The notes beneath the pieces are model-generated. The model did not search any database and was not told the DNA's origin. It saw nothing but the letters and a program-made list of their open reading frames with translations. From assembly GCF_006228325.1 (NCBI RefSeq), contig NZ_CP040231.1:1561001-1625000 (forward strand): 64,000 nucleotides of DNA, given 5' to 3'. This document shows positions 29,701 through 39,598 of the stretch, in pieces; the first letter of the stretch is position 1; each line of letters begins with the position of its first letter. This stretch comes from Streptococcus sp. 1643. Lineage in GTDB: Bacteria > Bacillota > Bacilli > Lactobacillales > Streptococcaceae. The position numbers were made by a program, and so were the translations under genes.

Positions 29701-31003
29701 GATCATAAGTTTTAGTAAGCCCTACTCCTTTTTCATTCGTAGTCACTTCTGTTGTTTCACTTGCATCATCTGCTGCTGTCACAGTATAAACTGCTCCTTG
29801 AACAGGTGTAAGAGTGAACGCGTCTGTCTTATTAATCTTAATTTGGTAGGCTGTAGATGCTACAATTGTACCAGAAATCAAAGATGTTGCTTCCGCTTTC
29901 ATGCTAAGCGCACCTGGGCGACTTGTATTTTGTGCAAGTTTTGTTCCGTCTGCAAGAGACAAAGCTACGATATTTGCTACTTTCGTACCATCATTTGGAG
30001 TGGTAGTACTATATGTAACGAAGTAAGAAGTCGTTCCATCTTTGATTGTAACATCAAATGATGTATAGTTTGAGTTCCAAGCAACTGTATAGTCAGTACC
30101 TTCAACCATCAATTGTGCCCCATCAGGAACAGCAGAAGTACCGCCTGTAATATCAGCCTTGTAAATCTTCAAGCTTTCTGGAATGTATTGAGCTGGTGTG
30201 TAGGATGTGTCATCATTTGGAATTGTGTCATGAAGCACAATGTTTTGTCCAAAATCTTGTTTTTCTGTGTTCACACGTACACGCCAGTTTGATTGCTCGT
30301 TACCTGAGCTTACTGAACCGATAGCTGCTAGTTTTGGAGAGTTCCAGCTTTCACGGGAAGCTTGTCCACCAGCTTTCGCATAGTTCTCAGTACCAACTTT
30401 AGGACCCGTGATTGTCTTAGACGTATAGGTATGAGTTACCTCTTGCTTCATAGAAGAAGAATTAAAGCTAATTGGTGTCTTAGTCTGGTCTGTTAGGAAG
30501 CGGAATGATGCCGCAAAGTTACCAGATACATCCTTAACTTTATCTCCACCAGTTGCAGCTAGGTACTTGTCCAAGTTTTTCAAGGTAATTTTTGCTTTAC
30601 CACCTTGGCCATTACCACTCGATGTTACAACTGCTTCCCCAATCGTTACTTGCGTAGCTGGGTCAACCAACTGTTGAGTGCCGTTGTAGACTGTCATTGG
30701 TGCAGGAATGTCGAAAGTGAAATAATCACCATTGTTCAAGTTTTCATTGTATTGTTTGAGATCAAACGTTACACGAAGCTTGTAGGCATTCCCTGTACGA
30801 ACTGCATAATCTCCCTCAGAAGTTACATTCTGTTTCGTATCTGAAGCATCCAACAACTCAACACCTGTAATAACTTGCGTTAATTCCTTTGGCGTCGGGT
30901 CATCAGCTTTAACAGTATTTGTCGAAACAGATGTAAGTGTCAAGACAGAAAGAGCTGCAGCTGAAAGTTTTGAAAGCAATTTCAGCATTTTGCTTTTTGC
31001 CAT
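26729..31003 (-). CDS. LPXTG surface adhesin with Cna-B-like and Spy0128-like isopeptide repeats on a proline stalk
   Basis: A 1424-residue cell-wall protein. The signal peptide (1-33) ends VKA before DDPTPKE. Residues about 40-390 resemble an adhesin head of the Ig-like (MSCRAMM) type. A Cna-B/SpaA-like domain follows near 395-480 ([20 protein letters not shown], later [17 protein letters not shown]). From about 485 come seven Spy0128/FctA-like domains, five of them near-identical 111-113-residue copies (594-1150). Each contains [22 protein letters not shown] and VFTNTY, where Lys, Glu and Asn fit an intramolecular isopeptide bond. A PAPTPDP repeat stalk (about 1266-1380) leads to LPNTG at 1393, a hydrophobic segment and a KRKA tail for sortase A anchoring. 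No sortase or pilin genes lie nearby, so it is probably a monomeric adhesin; the ligand is unknown. Confidence 0.85.
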   Translation of the reverse strand: MAKSKMLKLLSKLSAAALSVLTLTSVSTNTVKADDPTPKELTQVITGVELLDASDTKQNVTSEGDYAVRTGNAYKLRVTFDLKQYNENLNNGDYFTFDIPAPMTVYNGTQQLVDPATQVTIGEAVVTSSGNGQGGKAKITLKNLDKYLAATGGDKVKDVSGNFAASFRFLTDQTKTPISFNSSSMKQEVTHTYTSKTITGPKVGTENYAKAGGQASRESWNSPKLAAIGSVSSGNEQSNWRVRVNTEKQDFGQNIVLHDTIPNDDTSYTPAQYIPESLKIYKADITGGTSAVPDGAQLMVEGTDYTVAWNSNYTSFDVTIKDGTTSYFVTYSTTTPNDGTKVANIVALSLADGTKLAQNTSRPGALSMKAEATSLISGTIVASTAYQIKINKTDAFTLTPVQGAVYTVTAADDASETTEVTTNEKGVGLTKTYDQKWEGKTFKIKEKTAPSGYKLDEKEYTVKLGAAGSTINLKDEPVPAVFNVTAKKVVEGRTDKLPKADEFTFNLYTAENLKTPVATAKSKADGTITFENIEVKGAGTYRYVIKEDTSAAASGITFDEEGKEVTVTAAFQGGVLTASVTSAEPTFTNTYKAASTDATIKATKKITGKELVADAYTFELKEKDTDKVVATAKNAASGEVVFNVNYTEAGEHTYTITEKAGTESGVTYSTESYTVKVNVVDNGQGQLVATVDEAERVFTNTYKAASTDATIKATKKITGKELVADAYTFELKEKDTDKVVATAKNTASGEVVFNVNYTEAGEHTYTITEKAGTESGVTYSTESYTVKVNVVDNGQGQLVATVDEAERVFTNTYKAASTDATIKATKKITGKELVADAYTFELKEKDTDKVVATAKNTASGEVVFNVNYTEAGEHTYTITEKAGTESGVTYSTESYTVKVNVVDNGQGQLVATVDEAERVFTNTYKAASTDATIKATKKITGKELVADAYTFELKEKDTDKVVATAKNAASGEVVFNVNYTEAGEHTYTITEKAGTESGVTYSTESYTVKVNVVDNGQGQLVATVENPDAERVFTNTYKAASTDATIKATKKITGKELVADAYTFELKEKDTDKVVATAKNAASGEVVFNVNYTEAGEHTYTITEKAGTESGVTYSTESYTVKVTVADNGQGQLVATVKDADAERVFTNIYTAPVPPAPTATSETLEFTKELTGRALVDGEFQFELYEDTNKLDTKTNQAGKVTFNVINYDAEGVHTYTVKEVNAGAAGITYDTEKTAVVTVTKDAATNALKATVEYPAGSVFKNVYTPDPAPTPDPKPTPDPAPTPDPKPTPDPAPTPDPAPTPDPAPTPDPAPTPDPAPTPDPAPTPDPAPTPDPAPTPDPAPTPDPAPTPDPAPTPDPAPTPDPAPTPDPAPTPDPQPTPPVTEEKGQAELPNTGEATSILSAIGFVVLALSGLVFFVKRKA
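26868..27206 (-). repeat. 18-bp tandem repeats encoding the PAPTPD stalk
   Basis: About nineteen copies of an 18-base unit (GGATCTGGCGTTGGYGCT on the plus strand) encode the PAPTPD wall-spanning stalk; two units carry Lys in place of Ala. Such arrays can change length by slippage. Because the unit lacks stops in several frames, long spurious frames appear on both strands. Confidence 0.9.
27552..29222 (-). repeat. Five near-identical 333-339-bp repeats in the surface protein
   Basis: Repeat boundaries recur at 29223, 28890, 28557, 28224 and 27885, giving periods of 333, 333, 333 and 339 bases. The fourth unit has two extra codons (VENPDAERV instead of VDEAERV). Near-identity at DNA level, including synonymous sites, points to recent duplication or gene conversion. 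Confidence 0.9.
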
Positions 31004-31043
31004 GTTTTCCCTCTTTTCTATATTTTATTTTCAATGTTCTTAA

Positions 31044-31173
31044 TCCCTCTCCTGAGAAACGAAGAAGAAATCACAGATTATTTGATATTTAGTAGCTAAA
31101 GCCCTCCAAACACTTTAAGTATTAAACATAAATAACCACTTACATTCTAGCATTATACATACTACTTTGTCAA
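31044..31173 (-). promoter_or_regulatory. Promoter and leader of the minus-strand surface protein
   Basis: TTGACA (31168-31173) and TAGAAT (31144-31149) are 18 bases apart on the minus strand, about 140 bases before the start codon, leaving a long untranslated leader. The gene has a GAGGG ribosome site. The 430-base gap to the next gene holds this promoter and the divergent one at 31277; I see no other gene in it. Confidence 0.7.
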
Positions 31174-31276
31174 GTAAAACTAATCTAAGTTTAACTATTT
31201 TGTAAATAAAATAATTTGAATTATTAAATAATTGTAATCATTCTGTAATTATCTTGTAATTTTCTAGTTTAATTTC

Positions 31277-31305
31277 TTGACTCAAACTACTTGATTTGTT
31301 AAAAT
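31277..31305 (+). promoter_or_regulatory. Promoter of the beta-helix/G5 surface protein
   Basis: TTGACT (31277-31282) and TAAAAT (31300-31305) are 17 bases apart. The start codon lies 129 bases downstream. The sequence around it is very AT-rich. Confidence 0.65.
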
Positions 31306-31433
31306 AGTATAGCTACAATATATTTTTATATATTATTATTACAGTTATTTGTAGGAGAAACTAAATATAAATTATTATGAATAATTGTGGCTAAACTACT
31401 TAATATATACATTATAAAGGGAATTATAATTTT

Positions 31434-34400
31434 ATGAAAAAGTTACGTAAAGTAAAGAAGCACTGGGTTGCTGTTTCAATCGGAATTGTTACATCAGCCT
31501 TATTAGTCAATAACGTAGCCGCTAATGAAGTTGGGGGAGACACTTCAGAAATGCTACAACCGACTACAGTTACATCTTCAACGATTGAAAAAACCAATGA
31601 AGACGGAAATACTCCAAATTCTGCTGAGAATGGTAATAATCCTAGTTCAGTGACTGAACAGTCTACTACTCCTTCTTCCAATGTATCCGATAGTGCTAGC
31701 ACTGTAGCTGAAACTCCTACGAAGCCAGCAGAGCCAGCAGATAGTAAACAAATAGGACGAAGTGGATTCCGAAGTGTAAGCGCATCCACATCTGCGGAAA
31801 AAAATAAAAGTCAGCCAAAAGACTCTATACCGACTGAGCCCGCTGAATCTATCGAACCCGCTCTAAAACCAGAAGTAAAAGCTGACGAGGAAGCAATCAA
31901 AGCAAAAGCCATTCCTGAAATACCAAAAGAAAACCAATCAAAGAAAATTCAAGATGCCATCACAGAAGATGTAAGAACCGTTGTTTCAAAACCAACTGTT
32001 GAAGGTATTGAGTATGATGTTCACTATGATCATAAAAACAAATGGTACTATGTCAATGCTACTGATTTTGGTTTGAATGTAGCTGATAACCAAGATGATA
32101 CTCTCGCTGTTAATAAAGCACTAAAAGCAGCAAATGAAATTGTAATGGCTGATCCAGATGGTACACAACATACTGGTGTTGCCGTCAAACTTTCTGGAAT
32201 TGTCAATGTTGCTCGTGATAAAGGCGAAATTGATCACTATAAAATTTTAACATACGGATCAGGTGTCCCTATGCCTATACAAAAAGGACGAATTGATGGT
32301 GTTCAGAATCTTTCGCATGTTACGAAAGAAGAATATGAAAATCTTCGTGTAGACTCGGATGGACTTGTTCGTTATGTTAGTTCTAACGGAGAAAACCTTA
32401 CAGGAATAGCACTGCCTATCTATCGCAAAAGCGAAAGTGGCTCCTTTAATCAAATTAAAATCGGTTCCGAGCACTCAAATGTAACCGGTCTCTTTGGAGA
32501 CGGTCCAGGAACAACCGTATTAAAAACAAATTTAGTTCAGCTAGGAAATCCTTGGGATAGCAACGAGAATGATACTGACAATCGCGACCATGCTGTTTTG
32601 CTAGTTGAAAATCAAAATGGATTCCTTGTAAAAGATTTATCTGTTTCTATCCAAAACTTAAAAGAAGCTTTTGGAGAACAACATGATGGCTTCTACGTCA
32701 AAGGAATGCCCTACTATGGAAAAGTCGATGGCGTCCTTATCAATGATTCTGATAATGTAACTGTTGAGAACGTTGAAGCGAGTGGAGCTAACAAAGCTGG
32801 TATCCGCTTCGGGTCGTCATATAACAGTGTCTCAAATATCTCTCTACCTGGTTGGGGCCGTCCTCGCTCTGTGAGTAATTTGATTGCTGGAAAAGCTCCT
32901 GGTTATACTTTCAGTAGTCTAAACTTAGGTGAAAACAATAAAGTATTAAACAGTAATACTCACAATAACCGAGTGGCTGGAGTTCAATTCTCTTACCAAA
33001 CCAATATCCTTATTGAAGGAACAACCACTTCTGAAAATGGACACAAATTAAACGGAAGTACAGGTTATGGTTTCGCTTCAGAGGCTGGATCCTACAATAA
33101 TGGAATAGTTTTCCGAAACAATACGAGTACCTATAACTATCGTAAAGGTTTGGATATTCACGACGGTGACCGAATTTTAATCGAAAACAACGTTTCATAC
33201 GGAGATCGCTTGTTAGGTATCTCTGTCTACAACCGAAACTTTAAAATGGAAAATGTTGTCATTCGAAACAACGTTGTCACACAAGATAAAACAAATCGTC
33301 TAGTACGAGATGACTTGAAAGTTGACGGAAAATTCACACATGGCCATGATTACCTCCAGTATGAAGCGATTCATTTACAAACGAATGAAAAATCTCAGGA
33401 CTTGAGTGCAGACGGAGCCGTAGGTTATTTTGAAATTAGTAATAACCGCATTCAAGATTTGGATTCATCAGGTAGAACCGCTACAAACCAAGACTACAAT
33501 ACAAATGCTATCTTGGTTCGTATGCAAGAGCCTTATCTAAACTATGTACTGAATATAAAAAACAATCAAATCACTGGACACTCAGCAAACGATTTGATTA
33601 AGATGATTAACTCTTCTAATGACAATATTAGGGGAACCGCTACATTATCTGATACAAGTAAATTTGCAAACGGATTGGGATATGGTTCTGGTTCCATCAA
33701 CATTAGTAATAATAAAGTCGAGCTTGAAGAACTTTACGGTGATCCAAATAAAGATTTATCTGCTATTACAATCGCTGAATCGACTAGTAATTTTAATGTC
33801 GCAGATAAAACAATTCGAGCTAACCAAGATAAGTTCCGTGGGTCTGTTGTTTTCCAAAACAATGACATTAAAGTCAAACGAACCTTCATGAGTACTAGAC
33901 CTGGCATCATCGGAAAACAAAAAACAATGCCTATCATTTCTATTACAACTAATGCAGAAGGTATTCTTTTTAAAGATAATAATTTAGATTTTGGTGAAAT
34001 CACGCAAACTTTAGCTAAGAACGCTGCAACGCAAACGCCGTTAATTAGTTTAAATGGAAATAATGGTACTTTGGTGCAACCTGGACTTGGCTTTGGTATT
34101 AATACAACTCGAACTCCAAGCAACCTTCCAAATACACTTAGTCGAACTCAACCATTAGCTTTTATTGGAAACGATATTAAAATTTCTAATATTAGTTATG
34201 CTAACAATGTTGATTTGCCAATCCGTGTATTAGAAGCCAATCACCTGGTTCGATATACTGAAAACAATACCTTCACTTCCGAATCAGAAATCACAGCTTC
34301 TACTACCGATACGAAAACCGATCCACTTGGCAATGCGATCTATAAGCCTGCAACCGAACGCCTTACTCCTAACAAGGAAAAGAATAGCACTCAATTCAAT

Positions 34401-36800
34401 ATGGGAGTTAGTCGTTTTTCAACAAGTTCCCCTAGTTTAATCAACAGTTCAGAAGAGACTGTTCCATATGAGACAATCTACGTGAACGATAAAACTATTG
34501 CAGCTGGAACTAGCATTGAGAAAACTCCTGGTGTAGCTGGAACGAAAATTGTAAATACCTATGCGACTAGTGTCGATAACTCTGCTTATGAGAAATCAAG
34601 TGGAACCGATATCCTAAACTATGGTCTCAGATACTTCTATGCAACAACAAATATTCGAGAAGCTACTGATAATGATCGCATTCCTGGCTTGCTTCGAGCA
34701 GACTATACAACCACAGATGGCAAAATTATGACAGCCACTAAAACGTATAGTTACACTGACACTAAAAACCAAACTCAAACAACTGAGATGGCCTATCGCT
34801 ATGAAAATCTTCCAATTGGTTTGAAGAACGATACGCAATATACATTTACTGATGAAAATGTAACTACGGCACCGCAAAATCGTATTGTCCATGTAGGTAC
34901 ACGAACTTCCAAAGCTATTGGAGCATTTGATCAGTTTGATGTCGATTTCGAAACAGAATATGTAAACGATGATACTATTCTAGTTGGTGATTCTGTCATC
35001 AAAACTCCTGGTGTCAAAGGAATCCGTACTGTTTCTTATCGAGAAATCCGTGATAATGATACAAATGATCTAATTTCAAGAGAACAAGTTTCTGATAGTA
35101 TCACTACTAAACCTATTAAGCAAATCGTACTTGTGGGAACAAAACCACTTACTAGAACTGTTCAAAGAACTGAGAAACAGGATATTGACTTTGATATCGT
35201 TAAAGTGCCTTCTGATAAGCTATTTGTTGGGGAAGAAGAGATTCAAACCCCTGGTGTTAAAGGCACTAGAACTATTGTTCACGAAGATACTATTGACAAC
35301 CGAAACAATACTGTGATCTCGTCTCGCGTCATCTCTGATGAACAAACTGAGCCTGTCAAACAGATCGTACTTGTAGGAACAAAACCACTTACTGTAACTG
35401 CTCAAAGAACTGAGAAACAGGATATTGACTTTGATATCGTTAAAGTGCCTTCTGATAAGCTATTTGTTGGGGAAGAAGAGATTCAAACCCCTGGTGTTAA
35501 AGGCACTAGAACTATTGTTCACGAAGATACTATTGACAACCGAAACAATACTGTGATCTCGTCTCGCGTCATCTCTGATGAACAAACTGAGCCTGTCAAA
35601 CAGATCGTACTTGTAGGAACAAAACCACTTACTGTAACTGCTCAAAGAACTGAGAAACAGGATATTGACTTTGATATCGTTAAAGTGCCTTCTGATAAGC
35701 TATTTGTTGGGGAAGAAGAGATTCAAACCCCTGGTGTTAAAGGCACTAGAACTATTGTTCACGAAGATACTATTGACAACCGAAACAATACTGTGATCTC
35801 GTCTCGCGTCATCTCTGATGAACAAACTGAGCCTGTCAAACAGATCGTACTTGTAGGAACAAAACCACTTACTGTAACTGCTCAAAGAACTGAGAAACAG
35901 GATATTGACTTTGATATCGTTAAAGTGCCTTCTGATAAGCTATTTGTTGGGGAAGAAGAGATTCAAACCCCTGGTGTTAAAGGCACTAGAACTATTGTTC
36001 ACGAAGATACTATTGACAACCGAAACAATACTGTGATCTCGTCTCGTGTTATCTCTGACGAACAAACCGAACCTGTCAAACAGATCGTACTTGTGGGAAC
36101 AAAACCACTTACTGTAACTGCTCAAAGAACTGAGAAACAGGATATTGACTTTGATATCGTTAAAGTGCCTTCTGATAAGCTATTTGTTGGGGAAGAAGAG
36201 ATTCAAACCCCTGGTGTTAAAGGCACTAGAACTATTGTTCACGAAGATACTATTGACAACCGAAACAATACTGTGATCTCGTCTCGTGTTATCTCTGATG
36301 AACAAACTGAACCTGTTAAACAGATCGTACTTGTGGGAACAAAACCACTTACTAGAACAGCTCAGCGAACTATTGAACTTTCTATTCCTTATGGTATTCA
36401 ATCCATTTATGATGATAAATTGCCTAGTGGAACAAAAACGATTGTGGCCCCAGGTAAAGCTGGCCTTCGTACAATCATTATCGAAGAAGTTTTTGATGAT
36501 AAAGGACAGATTATTTCTAGCAACATTCTCTCTTCTACAGTTACAATTACACCTACTGATGAAATTGTAAGAATAGGAACAGCTACTACTACTGCAACCA
36601 CTCCAAATAATACTGACCAATTAAGTCAAGATAGTCAACAAAACCATGCAAATACTGAGCAAACTACTGTTGATAATACCAAAGTATTACCAAATACAGG
36701 AACAGAAAACAATCACTCTGCAGCAGTGACTGGTGCTCTAGCTCTATTTGCAGCCCTAGGTCTTACACTATTCAAACGTAAAGAAGAAGATAACGACTAA
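31434..36800 (+). CDS. LPXTG surface protein with parallel beta-helix and G5 repeats
   Basis: A 1788-residue cell-wall protein. The signal peptide (1-30, ending VAA) is followed by a Ser/Thr/Pro-rich spacer to about 170. Residues about 180-930 carry many short asparagine-rich turns (DNVTVENVEASGANKAGIRF, later NNRVAGVQFSYQTNILIEG, then RILIENNVSYGDRLLGISVY), the pattern of a right-handed parallel beta-helix as in pectate lyase-like or phage tailspike-like enzymes. From about 1010 to 1690 come G5-type modules, including five near-identical 80-residue copies with FVGEEEIQTPGVKGTRTI. LPNTG at 1752 precedes a membrane segment and KRKEEDND. Beta-helix proteins often bind or cleave polysaccharide and G5 domains bind sugars, so a glycan-directed adhesin or lyase is plausible; no catalytic residues can be assigned. 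Confidence 0.85.
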   Translation: MKKLRKVKKHWVAVSIGIVTSALLVNNVAANEVGGDTSEMLQPTTVTSSTIEKTNEDGNTPNSAENGNNPSSVTEQSTTPSSNVSDSASTVAETPTKPAEPADSKQIGRSGFRSVSASTSAEKNKSQPKDSIPTEPAESIEPALKPEVKADEEAIKAKAIPEIPKENQSKKIQDAITEDVRTVVSKPTVEGIEYDVHYDHKNKWYYVNATDFGLNVADNQDDTLAVNKALKAANEIVMADPDGTQHTGVAVKLSGIVNVARDKGEIDHYKILTYGSGVPMPIQKGRIDGVQNLSHVTKEEYENLRVDSDGLVRYVSSNGENLTGIALPIYRKSESGSFNQIKIGSEHSNVTGLFGDGPGTTVLKTNLVQLGNPWDSNENDTDNRDHAVLLVENQNGFLVKDLSVSIQNLKEAFGEQHDGFYVKGMPYYGKVDGVLINDSDNVTVENVEASGANKAGIRFGSSYNSVSNISLPGWGRPRSVSNLIAGKAPGYTFSSLNLGENNKVLNSNTHNNRVAGVQFSYQTNILIEGTTTSENGHKLNGSTGYGFASEAGSYNNGIVFRNNTSTYNYRKGLDIHDGDRILIENNVSYGDRLLGISVYNRNFKMENVVIRNNVVTQDKTNRLVRDDLKVDGKFTHGHDYLQYEAIHLQTNEKSQDLSADGAVGYFEISNNRIQDLDSSGRTATNQDYNTNAILVRMQEPYLNYVLNIKNNQITGHSANDLIKMINSSNDNIRGTATLSDTSKFANGLGYGSGSINISNNKVELEELYGDPNKDLSAITIAESTSNFNVADKTIRANQDKFRGSVVFQNNDIKVKRTFMSTRPGIIGKQKTMPIISITTNAEGILFKDNNLDFGEITQTLAKNAATQTPLISLNGNNGTLVQPGLGFGINTTRTPSNLPNTLSRTQPLAFIGNDIKISNISYANNVDLPIRVLEANHLVRYTENNTFTSESEITASTTDTKTDPLGNAIYKPATERLTPNKEKNSTQFNMGVSRFSTSSPSLINSSEETVPYETIYVNDKTIAAGTSIEKTPGVAGTKIVNTYATSVDNSAYEKSSGTDILNYGLRYFYATTNIREATDNDRIPGLLRADYTTTDGKIMTATKTYSYTDTKNQTQTTEMAYRYENLPIGLKNDTQYTFTDENVTTAPQNRIVHVGTRTSKAIGAFDQFDVDFETEYVNDDTILVGDSVIKTPGVKGIRTVSYREIRDNDTNDLISREQVSDSITTKPIKQIVLVGTKPLTRTVQRTEKQDIDFDIVKVPSDKLFVGEEEIQTPGVKGTRTIVHEDTIDNRNNTVISSRVISDEQTEPVKQIVLVGTKPLTVTAQRTEKQDIDFDIVKVPSDKLFVGEEEIQTPGVKGTRTIVHEDTIDNRNNTVISSRVISDEQTEPVKQIVLVGTKPLTVTAQRTEKQDIDFDIVKVPSDKLFVGEEEIQTPGVKGTRTIVHEDTIDNRNNTVISSRVISDEQTEPVKQIVLVGTKPLTVTAQRTEKQDIDFDIVKVPSDKLFVGEEEIQTPGVKGTRTIVHEDTIDNRNNTVISSRVISDEQTEPVKQIVLVGTKPLTVTAQRTEKQDIDFDIVKVPSDKLFVGEEEIQTPGVKGTRTIVHEDTIDNRNNTVISSRVISDEQTEPVKQIVLVGTKPLTRTAQRTIELSIPYGIQSIYDDKLPSGTKTIVAPGKAGLRTIIIEEVFDDKGQIISSNILSSTVTITPTDEIVRIGTATTTATTPNNTDQLSQDSQQNHANTEQTTVDNTKVLPNTGTENNHSAAVTGALALFAALGLTLFKRKEEDND
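35161..36360 (+). repeat. Five 240-bp tandem repeats encoding G5 modules
   Basis: Units begin at 35161, 35401, 35641, 35881 and 36121, each 240 bases. The second and third units appear identical; the last two differ by a few synonymous changes. Repeat number is likely to vary between strains. Confidence 0.95.
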
Positions 36801-36841
36801 AGTATATGTCATTTACTCTTCAAGCTAGATAGTATATTTTA

Positions 36842-36886
36842 AAAAAGGATTGAAGTCTATATTTTATAGAATTCGATCCTTTTTAG
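36842..36886 (+). terminator. Terminator after the beta-helix/G5 gene
   Basis: AAAAAGGAT and ATCCTTTTT pair around an inner stem (TCTATA with TATAGA). A- and T-rich arms would work in both directions. Downstream, 36887-37011 shows no gene. Confidence 0.75.
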
Positions 36887-37011
36887 TCAATTCTATGACA
36901 CCTGCAGCAAGGCAGAAAAAGTCATATTTTATATAGAAGTAATTTGTCTCTTCTCTCTGGGAGTAAAAACTATAATATTCCTTGTTTTATAATTATCAAA
37001 ACCTCAGTAAC

Positions 37012-37038
37012 AAAAAAACTAGCCTTAAGGCTAGTTTT
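37012..37038 (-). terminator. Terminator after pflB
   Basis: On the minus strand AAAACTAGCC and GGCTAGTTTT form a 10-bp stem around TTAA, followed by further T. Confidence 0.9.
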
Positions 37039-37050
37039 CTTTATACTATC

Positions 37051-39366
37051 TTAGCTCAATGCGTCATCCATTGAAAGAACTTCGTGGAAGACACGTTGTG
37101 TCAATTCAGTTTTTTGTTCTGGAGTGAGGTATTTAGTGTTTACACAGTATCCAGAGATACGTACGATAACGTCTTCACCTGACATAATCTTTTCGTAAAC
37201 ATCGTTCAAGTCCATAACGTTCAAGTTAACGTGTTGTCCACCGTTCTCAAAGTAACCATCAAGGATTGTTACCAAGTTATCAACTTGTTCGTCACGAGTC
37301 TTACCAAGAGCACGTGGAGAAACTTGAGTTGTCAATGAGATACCGTCAGCTGCGTAACCAAAGTCAAGGCTAGCAAGTGAGTTCAAGTTTTGCAACCATC
37401 CACCTTTAGCTTTGTTAGATGGGTTCGCACCTGGTGAGAAGAATTCAAGTTTAGACAAGTTCACAGAACCATCTTCGTTGAGGTATACACCTTTGTGGAC
37501 TGGTGAGTTACCAGTTTGTTTAGAGTAAGCAACGTTAGATGTGATTGTCAAAAGTGATACAGTAGCTTCTGCGTCTTTGTAAAGTTTGTGGCTACGTAGA
37601 CGAGTTGTGTAAGCTTCGATCAACCATTCTGCCAATTCGTTTGAACGTGGGTCATCTTCACCCCAACGTGGGTATTCACCGATTGTTTCGTAATCGTAGA
37701 TGTATCCATTTTCGTCACGGATTGGTTTAACTGTAGCGTATTTGATAGCTGACAATGTATCAACAGTGTTAGCAAATCCACAGATACCGAATCCCATGTT
37801 GGCACGTTGTTTAGTTGGCAAGAAGGCCATTTGAACAGCTTCGTAGTTGTACTTGTCAGTCATGTAGTGGATGATGTTCAAAGCATCTACGTAAGTATCA
37901 GTCAACCAGTCAAGAGATTTTTCAAAGTTGGCTTTAACTGATTCGAATTCAAGAACTTCGTCACGGATAGGATCGATGTCAAATACTTTGTAGTCTTTGT
38001 GAACATCGTCGTAACCACCGTTCAAACCAGTAAGAAGGGCTTTAAGAACGTTTACACGAGCACCGAAGTACTGGATGTTGTGGCGTTGATCTTCGTTTTC
38101 TGGGTCAAGTGGTGACACACAGCATGAGATACAGCTCATTTCTCCGTATCCGTCTTTAGCCATTGTTGTTACACCTTCGTATTGGATAGAAGAGTGTTTG
38201 TGGCTCATGTGCATACAGTAGCGACGGAAGTTGTATGGCAATTTGTCAGTCCAAAGAACTGTCAAGTTTGGCTCTGGAGAGTTACCGATGTTGTCAAGAG
38301 TGTTCAAGAAACGGTAGTCCATCTTAGTAACACGGTGACGACCATCGTTACCCATACCAGCCATAGAAGTTGTGATGAAGGTTGGGTCACCTGAGTACAA
38401 TTGGTCATAAGCTTTTGTACGAGCAAATTTAACTGTACGAAGTTTCATAACGAAATCATCAACGAACTCTTGGATTTCTGATTCAGTAAATGTACCACGA
38501 GCAAGGTCACGTTCTGCAAAGATATCCAATACGATTGGCACACGTCCTAGAGATGTAGCAGCACCGTTGATAACACGGCAGACAGCCATGAAGGCGATGT
38601 TAACCCATTGGATGGCTTCTTTCGTGTTCATCGCTGGTTTGCGGACATCAACTCCGTAAAGGTCACCCAAGCGAACAACTTGTTGCAATGCTTGGTATTG
38701 AAGGTTTACTTCTTCACGAAGACGGATTGTTTCTTCATCAATTTCTTTGATCGCATTCCAGTCGTTTACTTTTTCTTGCATCAAGTAGTCTGCACCGTAA
38801 AGAGCAAGACGTGCGTAAACACCAATGATACGTCCACGTGAGTAGGCATCTGGAAGACCAGTTACAGTGTGAGCGTGACGAGCGCGACGAATGTTTGAAG
38901 TGTAGGCACGGAAAATACCGTCGTTAACTGTTGTTACGTATTTAGTAAAGATTTCGTGAACAGCTGGATCTGGTTCATATCCATTTTCCTTCAAAGTAGT
39001 TTCAGCCATACGGATACCACCTTTTGGCATGAAGTTCAATTTGAAGAGTTCATCGTTTTGGATACCGAAGATAACTTCATTTTCTTTGTCGATAAATCCA
39101 GCAGGAATATCAGCAATAGATGTTGGACGAGTGTCCATTGGGAAACGAGTTTCTTCGTAGTGTGCTTTTGTTTCTTCTACGATTTTTTTGATGTGAAGTG
39201 AACGTTCTGTTGGTCCAGCAAGGAAACTTTCATCTCCATCGTAAGGTGTGTAGTTAGCTTGAACGAAGCGAGAAATACTTGCTTTTTCTTTCCAATCTAC
39301 GCCTTTGAAGCCTTCCCAAGCTTTATCAAAAATATCTTGTGCTTCAACAACTGTCTTAACAACCAT
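37051..39366 (-). CDS. pflB: Pyruvate formate-lyase
   Basis: A 771-residue glycyl-radical enzyme converting pyruvate and CoA to acetyl-CoA and formate in anaerobic mixed-acid fermentation. The catalytic pair Cys415-Cys416 lies in [16 protein letters not shown] and the radical Gly739 in [17 protein letters not shown]. Length and motifs are intact. It needs the PflA activase, which is not in this window. It is oxygen-sensitive and transcribed alone, diverging from dinB. Confidence 0.98.
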   Translation of the reverse strand: MVVKTVVEAQDIFDKAWEGFKGVDWKEKASISRFVQANYTPYDGDESFLAGPTERSLHIKKIVEETKAHYEETRFPMDTRPTSIADIPAGFIDKENEVIFGIQNDELFKLNFMPKGGIRMAETTLKENGYEPDPAVHEIFTKYVTTVNDGIFRAYTSNIRRARHAHTVTGLPDAYSRGRIIGVYARLALYGADYLMQEKVNDWNAIKEIDEETIRLREEVNLQYQALQQVVRLGDLYGVDVRKPAMNTKEAIQWVNIAFMAVCRVINGAATSLGRVPIVLDIFAERDLARGTFTESEIQEFVDDFVMKLRTVKFARTKAYDQLYSGDPTFITTSMAGMGNDGRHRVTKMDYRFLNTLDNIGNSPEPNLTVLWTDKLPYNFRRYCMHMSHKHSSIQYEGVTTMAKDGYGEMSCISCCVSPLDPENEDQRHNIQYFGARVNVLKALLTGLNGGYDDVHKDYKVFDIDPIRDEVLEFESVKANFEKSLDWLTDTYVDALNIIHYMTDKYNYEAVQMAFLPTKQRANMGFGICGFANTVDTLSAIKYATVKPIRDENGYIYDYETIGEYPRWGEDDPRSNELAEWLIEAYTTRLRSHKLYKDAEATVSLLTITSNVAYSKQTGNSPVHKGVYLNEDGSVNLSKLEFFSPGANPSNKAKGGWLQNLNSLASLDFGYAADGISLTTQVSPRALGKTRDEQVDNLVTILDGYFENGGQHVNLNVMDLNDVYEKIMSGEDVIVRISGYCVNTKYLTPEQKTELTQRVFHEVLSMDDALS

Positions 39367-39387
39367 GTTAATGTCCTCTTTTTTCTA

Positions 39388-39447
39388 GTAACAGTCATCT
39401 GTTACATTCTTGAGTCAAGTATACCATACAGTAACCGATTTCAACAA
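39388..39447 (-). promoter_or_regulatory. pflB promoter and leader palindrome
   Basis: On the minus strand TTGTTG (39442-39447) and TATACT (39418-39423, preceded by TGG) are 18 bases apart. Downstream, in the leader, GTAACAG-TCAT-CTGTTAC (39388-39405) is a perfect 7-bp inverted repeat and may be an operator or hairpin. Confidence 0.55.
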
Positions 39448-39598
39448 GAGAAAATCGGCATTTTAGACGCTTTCTTTTATAATACAGTCTCTTTTTTGTT
39501 CTTATCTGTATTATATTTTTGAAAGTCAGGTTGAACTTTCCCATTTTTTCAGAAAAAAGGGTATAATAAATAGAAAATGACACTAGAAAGGGATTGGA

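Noticed and set aside
35220..36620. Repeated identical 61-codon frames antisense to the G5 repeats
   Set aside because: They repeat only because the 240-bp units do. No ribosome site; the sense-strand gene is clear.
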